Assembly (NCBI RefSeq): GCF_032854445.1
Contig: NC_088304.1
Location: 10,737,704 to 10,801,703 of the forward strand
Length of the DNA stretch: 64,000 nucleotides
Source: Liolophura sinensis
Taxonomy: Eukaryota > Mollusca > Polyplacophora > Chitonida > Chitonidae
Direction: 5' to 3'
Shown: piece after piece, positions 32,366 through 43,578 of the stretch
Layout of the letters: the number at the start of each line of letters is the position of its first letter
Numbering within the stretch: the stretch's first letter is position 1
Program-made: the position numbers and the translations under genes
The notes under the pieces: model-generated
Database searches by the model: none
Seen by the model: the letters and a program-made list of their open reading frames with translations, nothing else
What the model was told of the DNA's origin: nothing

Positions 32366-33683
32366 AATGATGTTGAGAGATACACAGATGATATCAAATG
32401 ATATCACAGAGCTGCAGCTAAGAAATAAGAGATACATGTAATGCATGGTGACCACGGTGATAATGTAAAGCCCTAGCTTAAGAACAATTTGGAGTATTCC
32501 CTGAAGAATAGTTACTTGTGTGTTAATCTGCTCCAAGGAATATATAGTGTAATTACTCCTAGCTCATGCTTTCCCATTACAAGCTTCATTTCCTCTTCTG
32601 TCCTTAAATAAAACCAGTCCTCCAGAGATCTGTTTGTGAATTAAGTAAGAGGTGTGGGTATAGCCCCAGGCTGTGCATGTCCCATCCAAGCTTTGTGAGG
32701 TACACTTCATTGTACACGTACTTGTTGTAAAGCCGTAATCTGCAGGACAAGATTTTAACAGAAAGTTTGTTCATTTGGTATTGAATTTACTGTGGATCTA
32801 TTAATTCTGTCTTGTTTCCTCCAGCCATAAGGCTATTTTAGGTTTGTGGGTCAAAATAAAGTTCAAATCTGCCAGCTTTAAAGAGCTACAATTGAATAAA
32901 TTTTGTTCGTAAGAGGACCAAAATGCAAGACTTGAGTGGACGTAGGCAAGGTAATTTCTGTTCACTAAAGCTGCTATTTGTTCTGTAGTGAACAGCGTGA
33001 TATGTGAAAAAAACAATGTGGACATTGATCTGAAAGCCATGTGGTTTCCAGGCTGAAGATGACACACCACATGAAGATTGTATTTTCTTTTTAAATAACC
33101 TCCAGAATGAACCTAACCTGATTTAAGACTTTAGGAGTGTCTGAATTCACACTTAGATCTCAAGATGGATATGTGTTTGACTCAACTTCATGTGACTGTT
33201 TTTCTTCTTGATAACAGCTGTGGAACAAAGTTAGTTCGAGACTTGCTGTAGGGCTCCACATTTGTATACATGTGTATTTATACTTATTCACTTGTGTGCT
33301 TTTTTGTCTTACATGTACCTGTTTTGTCATATGGTGTGTGAGTTCTAATCCTATTTTATGATTGGAAAATATTTTTCTTGCTATGTTTCCATTTCAGTTT
33401 TTATTGGAGTACCTTAAAATCAGACTGGAATAAAAGATGATGGTTAATATGGAAGCAGTTGCAGACACCTCACAACAACTGCCGCTGTGATCCATCAAAT
33501 AAATCTTTAGAAGACTTTGGTGAAATCATGAGTGGTTTTATAAGATTGTGGCAGTGTAATCGTAAAATGAGTTTCACTTTCACATTCAAAGTGTAATGTG
33601 AATTCACCAGGAAGATCTGACTGTATTTAGAAAGTATTTTATTTTTTAATATCAAGGGAGATAATTCTCCATGTCTAATCGCT

Positions 33684-36600
33684 ATGGCAACTCGGTCAGA
33701 AAATGACTATATGCCAAACAACATGGCGTCCAAGAAATCAGAATCTCGGCCTACCCGCCAGTTGGATTTCTACCAGGCTATGGCGGATTTCCAACACATG
33801 TTTCCCACGATGGATGAGGAGATAATTGAGGCAGTGTTGAGAGCAAACAATGGTGCTGTGGATGCCACAATAGACCAGCTCCTCACCATGAATATTGATA
33901 ACGAGGAAGAAACCGATGGACCAGAGGCTGTGGATGGTCTGACACACAGGGTAGGTTTAGTGAGAGAAAAAAAATGTCAACTTCAACATTTTCATATGTT
34001 TGGTAAATGTTTATTCAAGCATAATGTGAGGGTATTATTCTGTGTAGAGCCTCTCTTACCAATGTGGTCGCTATGATTTCCATAGCATCTTCCAGCTCTG
34101 TCCAGCACCAATGAAATAAATACATAAATATTCTGTGTAGACTCTAACAATTAGTCCGGAGATAGACCAACCTATTTTGTTTGTTTTGTTTCTTTTGTTT
34201 TTGTGAAATCAAATTGAAAAGGTTCACCAATTGCACTGAAAGTTGTTCTTTGATATGCAAACAGAGTACTCAGGGTACTCAAACATGAGATCATAAGATC
34301 ATATTTGCCTGCAGCTCGTCTGTCTCCAAAAATGCATGATCTGGCTTTTGCATGTGCTTGCTCCATAATGCCAGTGAAATTCTGATGGTGGCAGTGACAG
34401 GAAATGGTAAAGTAAATGACATATTCCTGAGTAAGGCGTAAAACAACAGTGAAATAAGTAAAGAAATAACTGTTGAAATAAAGTTGAACAGGTGAAATAC
34501 AAGCAGCTTAAATACGTTCTTTTGTATTTTCTTAGACTCGCTCGAAAGGAAAAGCTAGATTGTCTTCTGAAACCAAATCTAAGAGTTTATCGTGCGAGGA
34601 CCCACCATCGTACTCTGAAGCTATTCGGCATCAGCCTCCAGTCCAAGCCAAAAGAGCGCCATCTAGTGGCAAGGCAGGTAGACTTGCTGCTAGGGGGAGA
34701 CAACACACTGCTCCAAACTTGTTAGACCTGGACATCGGTACTTTTGCCAGCACATTGGCCACAGTGTCCTCAGAACGTACAGACCCAAAGACGTTGCTAG
34801 GCAACCAGGCCTTGGAAAACGGGTCGCCACGGAGACAGCGAACCTGGCACCCACCATTGTTAGGGAAGTTACCCGATGACTTCTTGAGGCTTAAACCTGA
34901 GGGGCCGAGTCATAGGTCGTCACGACCTTTAGGGAGAAGCCAGAGTATGCCAGCGCAGCAACGACCTCCGGTAAGTCTCTTTTGTAATGAACAGGTTGGT
35001 TGACAATCTGCAGTATTACCAAAATTTAATCTGAGGACCTTGGCGACAATAAGGGGTAGAAGGTGCCCACATGACCGTGCGGGCAGTCTGTCATTCGGTA
35101 AAGACCACTTGTCTTTCACTGGTATTGAGTACATCTCATGTGGGACAGTTTGTCAGGAAAGTGCTGGAGGTCAGTGGTTTATGTCTGGCACTCCGGTTTC
35201 CAGGACCTATAAAAAACAGGGGCCACTTTCTTTAAACTTCATAAGACTTATTCCTGGTAAATTTGTCATAAATGGCCCGGCTGTCGGATATAGTGCCATA
35301 AGATGAGGTCATTTTCAGGAAAAATATGGAATATTGACTTACAAAGTCTTGTGAAAGTGGCTTCTTACAGTTACAGTGTCTAGTCCGTCATGAGATCAGC
35401 AGTAGTCTCCTGCAGAAGAAGTTACGAGAGAATGAGAGGCGGAGAAGATCAACGCCCTCTAGGGGTGACCCCGAGATGACCCAGTATTTGGAGGATGAGC
35501 GGATGGCAATCATGCTGCAGAACAGTGAGTTCCTGGAGGAACTGCGCCAAAATGAGGACTTCATGAAGACACTGGAAAGAGGTGAGGAAATGTCGAAATG
35601 GATTTTGTTTTATCAACATTTTGACCTATCATACATGAAAGTGTGCATGCTTTATTTCAAGCCTTGGTTACCAAGCACGTCAGAAAAAAAAAGAAATTAT
35701 TTTTACCCCCCTTTTCCAAAATAACTGAAGTGAAGCTAGGGTAATATAAAATGACTGGGTGGGGTGTCCTGTCTGGTGTCTTAGACATGATACATCGGGG
35801 GCGGCAGCACTTTTGCAGAATGGACCTGCCACAAGAACACACAATATATGTACACATACCTAATGACTCCTTGTCGTCATACGACTGAAAAATTGTTAAG
35901 TATATGAAAAATTGTTAAGTATATGATGTTAAACCCTAAAACATACATACATTTGTTGATTTGTTGTTTTCTCTTTCCACAGATCGTTTGAACGCCTCAG
36001 CGTTTGAGCCCACCCCCTCCACCCCGCCCTCATCACGGCAACCAGTGCGATCTCTGTCCACAGCTTCCAGCTCCACTTCCACCCCAACCCCACTCCCCAC
36101 TCCCAAGGAGATGGCCCCATTACCCCCAATACCAGACGACAAGATTGAGGACTTCCAAGGTATGATTCATTTTTTCTTTTTTCACTTCTGCTGTAAACCC
36201 TTAACTTTTTAACATGTACAGAAGCTGTTTATTCTGTCAGTGTCCTATTTTGAGAGCATTACTCTAATTCATCTAAGGTTCAACATTTTTTTTTTATGGC
36301 AGGCATTTGGCTTGATTCTGATGGTTTTATGCACTGTATTGTGCCACTTAAGCACTTTTTTGTGAAGTTTGATAATTTCTTAAGTATAATTTTAAGACCT
36401 TCATGTGCTTCTGAAACTACATTTTTACATACACCATTACCTCAACCTTTTCACATATGAAAGAGCCACTTTCAGTGCAGCTTGTGCACATTTTAAATTT
36501 GATTTTGAGGATAAATCTACATTGGTTGGATTGGTACATACACCATTACCTCAACCTTTTCACATATGAAAGAGCCACTTTCAGTGCAGCTTGTGCACAT

Positions 36601-39600
36601 TTTAAATTTGATTTTGAGGATAAATCTACATTGGTTGGATTGGTACATACACCATTACCTCAACCTTTTCACGTATGAAAGAGCCACTTTCAGTGCAGCT
36701 TGTGCACATTTTAAATTTGATTTTGAGGGTAAATCTACATTTGGTACAGTTTTGAATTTTATACATTGGACATAAAAAAATTAAAAGAAATTTATCAAGG
36801 TATATTAACTGTTACATAAAACAGTAAATGCACACAAAAAAAGGAAATAAAAAAAGAACAACTAAAAACAAAAACTTGACATAAGAAAATTATGATATTT
36901 TAATTGCACATCTTAGGCTTGGCTTTTAAAAGTACAGGTACAACTGAGAATCAACCTTTATATTTTGCCTGCTTATATGAATTTCCTGCTTTTTCAACCC
37001 TCTCCGATCATGTAAGTACATGTATGTCTTAAACAGGAAAAACTGCTGGGATAGTTCTAACCTTTACGGCATGAACACGCAGATAGACGTCAATTTCAAG
37101 GCTTCACAAAAAAAGTAATTTTATCAATGTACAGAGCATAATGCCTTCAGAATGTACTTGAATAAACACCTTACAAAGATGCAAAAAGTGAAAGAATTAC
37201 ACCGAGGTGAAATACAGTATTCTGTCTGTATTACCGAAATCACAATTTCCTTAAAGCTACATGCACAAGTTTACCAACCTATGAATATAATTTCATATGC
37301 ATATTTATATTTCAAATTCAAAAATCTTGAGGATTTAGGGCACATTTTCTTTATAACAGAGCATTATGTTTGTAATCTGTGTTTGCTCATTTATTTGTTT
37401 ATTACTGGATGAAAAAATGTTATGTCAGTGTTTCAGTGACACACACACTCAAAAAAAAAAAAAAAAAACGATCAAAAGGTCATTATTGTCAGTGGAAAAA
37501 CATTGTTTGTAATTCCACCTACTTGACAAGTTTGCAAGGTGTTTATTTAAGCCTGTGCTGAAGACATTTTTCTGCATACATCATAAACTTACACGTATAT
37601 TTTTTGTGAAGCATGAAGGAGGCCAATCTAACCAATGTACATGTAGTTTTGCCGCCGAAATTAATAAGCATTCATAAATTGCACCAAAAGATGCTCTTTC
37701 ATATGTGAAAAGGCTGAGGAACTTAGGGTATATTTATATTTTTCTGGCTGAATAGAACACATTTAAAAGCGTGACCATTTTCAATTAAGACATAATTTGT
37801 GCAGGTGTGTATTGAAGATACAAGTATCATAAGGAATCTTTGCTTTCTCCATGTACCTTTACTGATCAAGAGTCCTACATGTATAACGTTTAACCACCAC
37901 TAGCTGTGGAGAAATGAGGTTGCATACAGGTGATTTAGCTGATTGGCAGTAGCTTTAAGGCATCAGGAGGCTTGTCAGTTGACTAGCTGCCTGTTGCCTC
38001 TATTTGGTTCTGCCTGGAGTCTTGTTGGTTTCTTCTGGCCTCTTTCTGAATTCCTCTGGCCTCCTCCTGATTTCCTTGGGCCTCTTTCTGAGTTCGCTCT
38101 AGCCTCTTTCTGAGTTCCCTCTAGACTCTTTCTGAATTCCCTCTGGCCTCTCTCTGAATCCCCTCTGGCCTCTTTTTGAACTCTTTGGCCTCTTTCTGAT
38201 TTCATCTGGCCTCTTTCAGAATTCCATTGGTCTGTTTCTGAAAAGTCATTGGCTCTTCATGGTTTCCTCAAACGATAAAACTCATTTAAATTTGCATTTT
38301 GCAAGTGAAATGCTCCAATCAGAGAACTAATTAATAACTGTTTACAGAGGGGTATGGTCAGGACAGACAGGACACCCTGGAGGCGTTCCCCTTCACCCAG
38401 AAACTGAACAACGGTGCTGAAGATGCTGACCGAGAGCTTCGCAGACAACTCAAACACATGGGCAAAGGTCAGGAATGCCATATTTATAATAGTATTACAA
38501 TAGCTTGCCAAAGAGAATAATTGACAGTTCAGATTTGATGCGAATAGCAGCATTATAACTGTAATGCTTGTACAAACAATTGTAAATTTGCAGTAACTAC
38601 AACATTTCCTCGTGCAGGATTTCATATGGTGTAGCTCTTGGGGCCTTGGTAAAGTGAATGGCACTTGTTAAAGGATGACAAACCACGTATATAAAATTTG
38701 ACAGACTGACCAACAGAACTACGGGTTTAAAGAGATGCTTTAAAGGAGAAGAAAACATAAGAATGATGCCAAAATCAGATGAAAGTGCATCAAATCTTAT
38801 TTGAAAATATGAACATATATGTTTTTTTTTCAAGAGAAAAGGGTATTTGAAAATATTTTTGTATGGTGGGTATTTTGGACCAACTTTTGGTATTAATCAT
38901 TGTTGCATAATAAAGCTCTAAATAAGGATGTGATGCTTGTCTAGTAAATTTATTTGAATGTAGATTTTTTGTTTGTATTGAAACTTATGTATTTAACCTA
39001 AATTATGATAATATTTATGAACATATTAAAAATATAAATATGATCCAAATTGAGGTTTAATAAATTTCTAGCTGAAAAGAGCAAATTTTAGTGCAAAAAT
39101 ATTTATTAAACATGTGTTACATCCTCATTTATGACATTATGAAAGACCATAAATACCAAAAGGTGGTCCCAAATATCCACCATGCAAAAATTATTTTCAA
39201 GTGTCTTTTTCTCCTTAGGGAAAAATTGGAAAAAAAATTGAATACCACATTTAGGAATAACTTTTCGCACTCTTTCAGCTGAACATTTTGTCATTTTTAT
39301 GTTTTCTCCACCTTTAAAGCAGCTTAAACAGAGACTGTGAAAGTACCTCTATATTTCACAATTTATTAATTCACACAGTTTAGTAAAAAGAAGAAAGGTG
39401 TTTTTAAAAGTGCCACATGCATGAAGCCTTAAGATGTGACGCAACTCGACTGACTGTTGTGTTGAGCCCTAAGTACCCTTTTATGGTAAAGAACGACTCA
39501 ACTCGAGTTACACCCAATCATACAGAGTTTGTCCCTGTTGCTGATGGACGTATGACATCATTTGACTGGATGACTGGTGTCATCAGCAACTGGGACTAAA

Positions 39601-41232
39601 AGCCAATTCTAGAAAGATTTGAAATTTGAATTATCATAGTTTATTTTTGGGCTGTAAAAATTAGGATTTTGAACACCTCATCAATGTTAATATAAAACTA
39701 ATATATTCAAATTTCAACTTCTTATCCTCAAAATTCTGATCTGTGTCAAGGTTTTAAATTTTGACTTAAGAAATGGGTTGGTGGAATCGGCCTCAGATCC
39801 GCACGACTAGATGAACTGTATCATGTCTTCAGCTCTCATGCCTGCCAAACTTTAGATGATGATATTAAGGAAGCTTTCAACTTTACATGTATATCTGTTT
39901 TCAGCTTCCAAAAGACAGTTTGCTGACTTAGCCAGGAGGTTTTTTTCAAGAAGGAAAAAGAAAAGTTCCAGACAACTGTATCCTTTAAAATGTTTTTTCA
40001 GTCAAAGGAAAGTCGTGCAGAAGGGCCGCTGTTGAAACGAAATTCTCTGCTAGGCAGATCTTTTGAATACTTTCTGTTGCTAGTTTTAGTGTTGGAGCTT
40101 GGCATCTTAGTGTCAGGAATTCATTTGTAGAACTGTAAATAATTAGGAATTGCACCTGTCCTGCTTACAAGGAGATACTGTTGTGATTTGACCCGAACAA
40201 TGTTAAAATCAACATGAAGCCTTAATGACACTAGTGAAGCAAAGAAAATCCTTGACTGTATATCAGCCTTCGAGATTCCCATGCTCCGTCTACAGCCAAC
40301 CTCCTGGAGGAGGAAGATGATGATGATGTGTTAGAGGAGAGAGGAGAGGACATCCATGTTAGGGGCTACAGGGATGACATGCAGACACCGGTACAGTACA
40401 CCCGTACTTCATGGAAGGGGCTTTCATGGCCAAGGGGGTTAGCACGCCAGCACGGCACAATGACCCAGAAGCCTCCAACCAATGCAATGGCTGTGAATTC
40501 AAGTCCAGCTCATGCTGGCTTCCTCTCCGGCCATACCTGGGAAGGTCTGCCAGCAACCTGCAGATAGTCATGAGTCTCCCCTGGGCTCTGCTTGGTTTCC
40601 TCCCACTATAATGCTGGCCGCCGTCGCGTAACAAGAGAATATAAAAAACACAGTTTACTACCACACAGCCAGGTACCTCAGCCAAATCTTAGCACCATTT
40701 GGAAAAACAGCCAACTAATATACCTGATGATTAGACGTCTCTCCGGGTAACAGGTGTACACATATTGCCCTTGTTTCCTCTGCATCTCTTAATACTTCTT
40801 GTATATAATCAGTAGTTTTTTTGGTTGTATCTTCACATGCTTTATAACGATGTTAGAATGGTCATAGAAATATCAGTAAAAATACATCCGATGTTGTTAT
40901 TCATATAATAACAATGTGATAATACTCTATCAACTTCTATATGCCTCCTGAAGAAGTCATAGATACATTGTCAATTTTGAGAAAATTTCGTGCGGAGATT
41001 CATTTTTTGGCCACTGAGATCAAGCCCTAGAGCCAGGTTGCTCAGCAAGTTTTGCATATTGTGTAGTGTCAGTTTTCTGAACTTGCCTCTTTGAAGTTAA
41101 ATCCATGCTCACTTTCACTTTCAGCCAAGTTCCCAGCTGGTTGTCCCCAGTTACAAGACGGTTCAGCGGCCGGCCTATAACCCTGATATGAACGTCAAGT
41201 ATTTTGACTCTACACCAACAGATATGGTTTGA
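33684..41232 (+). CDS. CUEDC1: CUE domain-containing protein 1, complete coding region, eight exons
   Basis: Exons: 33684-33950, 34536-34970, 35371-35581, 35983-36159, 38348-38467, 39905-39977, 40267-40390 and 41125-41232 (stop TGA 41230-41232). They total 1515 bases, 504 residues, and every phase joins. The CUE domain (ubiquitin binding) spans residues about 27-70, with the hallmark MFP at 39-41 and the di-Leu at 66-67. A PPSY motif at 112-115 is a WW-domain ligand. Further matches to vertebrate CUEDC1 are WHPPLLGKLPDDFLRL, TQYLEDERMAIMLQN, LERDRLNAS, RRQLKHMGK and STANLLEEE. The first ATG of the open frame (ATGGCAACTCGG) was chosen as start. CUEDC1 is a poorly understood adaptor that binds ubiquitin and ubiquitin ligases. 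The protein is longer than human (about 386) because of Ser/Pro-rich linkers. The 5' UTR exon is probably at 28313. Confidence 0.94.
33995..34270 (+). repeat. Family 6 element in CUEDC1 intron 1
   Basis: Contains GTAAATGTTTATTCAAGCATA at the left and CCAATTGCACTGAAAGTTGT with TCTTTGATATGCAAA at the right. It is interrupted by unrelated sequence around 34080-34190. Confidence 0.5.
35060..35230 (+). repeat. Family 3 fragment in CUEDC1 intron 2
   Basis: GACCACTTGTCTTTCACTGG, TCATGTGGGACAGTTTGTCA and CTGGCACTCCGGTTTCCAG resemble the 15485-15740 element. Confidence 0.5.
35735..35950 (+). repeat. Family 2 element in CUEDC1 intron 3
   Basis: Ends TCGTCATACGACTGAAAAAT then TGTTAAGTATATG (with a local 19-base duplication) and GATGTTAAACCCTAAAACAT. 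It is the opposite orientation of the 1438-1730 and 22545-22810 copies. Confidence 0.65.
36421..36760. repeat. Triplicated 109-base repeat in CUEDC1 intron 4
   Basis: Three near-identical direct copies start at about 36427, 36536 and 36645 (ACATACACCATTACCTCAAC, then GAAAGAGCCACTTTCAGTGC and TTGTGCACATTTTAAATTTG). The unit is part of interspersed family 6, here amplified in tandem. The copies differ at only a few positions, so the event is recent. Confidence 0.9.
37085..37735. repeat. Family 6 elements in CUEDC1 intron 4
   Basis: Reverse copy at 37085-37420 (AATGCCTTCAGAATGTACTT, CTTGAATAAACACCTTACAA, CCAACCTATGAATATAATTT) and a forward copy at 37535-37735 (GGCCAATCTAACCAATGTAC, TTGCACCAAAAGATGCTCTT). 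A poly(A) run lies at 37452-37468. Confidence 0.6.
37990..38245 (+). repeat. Pyrimidine-rich minisatellite upstream of CUEDC1 exon 5
   Basis: About eleven copies of a 22-25 base unit (CTCTGGCCTCTTTCTGAATT plus CC). It ends about 100 bases before the acceptor of exon 38348-38467 and is strongly pyrimidine-biased on the sense strand. Confidence 0.85.
38720..39320 (+). repeat. Family 5 interspersed element in CUEDC1 intron 5
   Basis: About 600 bases match 42880-43440 in the same orientation (AGGAGAAGAAAACAT, GCCAAAATCAGATGAAA, AAGGATGTGATGCTTGTCTA, GCTGAAAAGAGCAAATT). A reverse-oriented fragment lies at 47900-48015. Confidence 0.8.
40412..40645 (-). repeat. SINE-like family 1 copy directly after a CUEDC1 donor
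   Basis: Reverse-oriented copy (GCTTTCATGGCCAAGGGGGT, GCTCATGCTGGCTTCCTCTC, GGTTTCCTCCCACTATAATG) starting about 21 bases inside the intron after exon 40267-40390. It accounts for the 108-residue minus ORF and a 79-residue plus ORF that runs out of the exon. Confidence 0.8.
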
Positions 41233-42429
41233 CCTTGTGAATCGCAACTGGTCATCAATGTTGAACAATGATTGGCTAGTGAGAATTGGTTACAATGATC
41301 CATCATGAGAAAAGGGTATAACAGGCCAGATACGGGTCAGCCCACTTTTTATTTTTCCAGGTGGGATTTTTTTTCTGGTTCTGAAACATGTGTATACATG
41401 TAAAAGAGCGCATAAAGTATTTATAGAGCATTAATATATATTTGACTTGTCTGTACATATGAACAGTGCGCAATAATGACACCTGACGACATGATAGGCT
41501 AGTACTTTGTAGTAAAGGTGCCGTTTTGGAGGCATTTTAGGGACGTCAAACTGTTTGTTGACACTTGTTATCATAGTGAGATTATCATTGAAATGATAGT
41601 TATAGCGGGCATTTTGGAGGCATTTTATGGAAACAGTACGGGACAAGATTTGGCGTTCAAATTCAGACCATGGATTTTTGTTCTACAGATACTGTCTTTT
41701 GGTGAGAAACTTCAGGTACATGTATATGTGTCTCTAGCACTAGCAGATCAAATTTAACTGTCTTAGGTTGGAAGCATACTTGTGGTGCTTAGATCGAAAA
41801 AGCTGTTAAAATTCATGGATTGTTAAATACATTGTGTGTCCATTTATGTTTTGAATCCAAACTTTGACTGGTTGTTTTTGATACTGTTTTATCATCTTTT
41901 TTTTTCATCTTTTTTGTTTGGCAAGCCCTTCAAATAAAATCGCAACTGATAATTTGTTTAATTTCTTTTTGTCACTTTAAGGACATTTCTGGATGTTGAA
42001 AACATTAATTTGACACCTTTGAAAGTGACCGTGACCTCTGACCTTCATCCTAAGATAAAACTTTGCATGTAAGATATGTCTTAACTTTTAGCTGCAGGTA
42101 TGAAAATGTCTAAAATGAGATGAGAATGTGGGCCTTTCTAATGTGTTTCTAGTTTTATTATCATGACATACAAACAGAATGACCAACCTCACCCTCCCAC
42201 ACCGAATTTTCCTATGAGCCATTTTATTGCCATATATCATGATGATCTGTAAACTTGAAGAAATTAACTTTTTTTTCTGCAAATCATGTTTTGTTGAAGT
42301 CATAATAGAATGGAATACAAGTCTGCCTTCCCATCATGCCTTGTGTGATATTACCTCTGATGATAGTTAGATAAACATGGTGGCAATGGTTGCCATGGAA
42401 ATGTAAAGCAGGGTCAGTTACTCAATGTA

Positions 42430-43440
42430 TAAAAGTTAATAATATTTCAGATTCTAAACTTCACACATTTTTGGAGATATTTATTTGGAGTATAATTCCC
42501 TATTAAAAGTCTCCGGATAGGCTTAATGTTTGATTCATTTTGAAGAATTTTTGGAGTTGGTAAAACGGCATTTGAAGCAGTGAATTTGACGGTGGTCTTT
42601 TCAGGCCATATTGTGACGGATCGCATCATCTCAGGATTTTGCCACTTGATACAAAGATGCTGCTAGTCTTCATTCAGAATGCATGCACATAAAGAGATGA
42701 GTACATTGTATGTGCTTGTATTTGGCAAGTGGCCCTTGAAACTAACAATTTTCAGCCAACAAACCACAATAGAGCAGGATATTTTACAGGCCTTTTACTT
42801 GGTTAGAAAAATTGTAAAAAATTGAATAGTACTACAATATAATGGTTACTCATCCAGCCAAGACTTCATGTTAGTGTTTTCTTTGCTTTTAGAGGAGAAG
42901 AAAACATTGAAATGATTCCAAAATCAGATGAAAAAGTGTGGAAAGTTATATTGTCTTTATTATTTTTTTTTTTCCATTTTCTCTTTCAGTAGAAAACGGT
43001 ATTTGGAAATATTTTCGTATGGTAGATATTTGGGACCACTTCTTGGTATATATAGTCATTGCATTATAATCCTCTACATAAGGATGTGATGCATGTCTAA
43101 TAAATTCATTTCAGTGTAAATTTGTTTTTTTTTTTTCGTCTGAATACATGCGTTTAACCTGAAGTATGAGAATGTTTATGAATATACTAAACTTATAAAT
43201 ATGATGAAAATCTAGGCTGAACACATTTGTTAGCTGAAAAGACCAAATTCTAGTGCAAATATATTTATTATTTAAACATATGTTGTACATCCTCATAACG
43301 TTATTACTGGAAGACAGTATTTACCAAGAGGTGGTTCCTAACTCCCGCCATATTGCAGACCACATATACATGTAACTTTTTGCACTCTTTCATCAGAACT
43401 TTGTGTAATTTTATGTTTTGCCCACCTTCAAGACAAAAAT
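42430..43440 (+). repeat. Family 5 interspersed element, longest copy
   Basis: The left part (TCATTCAGAATGCATGCACA, CCTTGAAACTAAC) matches the HFM1 intron block at 2150-3200. The right part (CCAAAATCAGATGAAAAAGT, AAGGATGTGATGCATGTCTA) matches 38720-39320. The element is therefore about 1 kb and at least three copies are in the window. No transposase or reverse transcriptase reading frame is seen. Confidence 0.65.
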
Positions 43441-43524
43441 CGTTTTCATCAAAATATTGTCATAGAAAATTAAGCCTTTTGTCCTGTCTCAAAGTAATTT
43501 ACACAGAAACTAAGCATCAAGGCA

Positions 43525-43525
<1 letters not shown>

Positions 43526-43574
<49 letters not shown>
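43526..43574. repeat. (AT)n microsatellite
   Basis: About 24 uninterrupted AT dinucleotides. Confidence 0.95.

Positions 43575-43578
<4 letters not shown>

Noticed and set aside
39417-39599. 60-residue plus ORF in CUEDC1 intron 5
   Set aside because: No acceptor or donor in phase with the neighbouring exons and no recognisable family; exons on either side join exactly without it.
40359-40685. 108-residue minus-strand ORF
   Set aside because: It is the antisense of a family 1 SINE-like element and the adjoining CUEDC1 exon.
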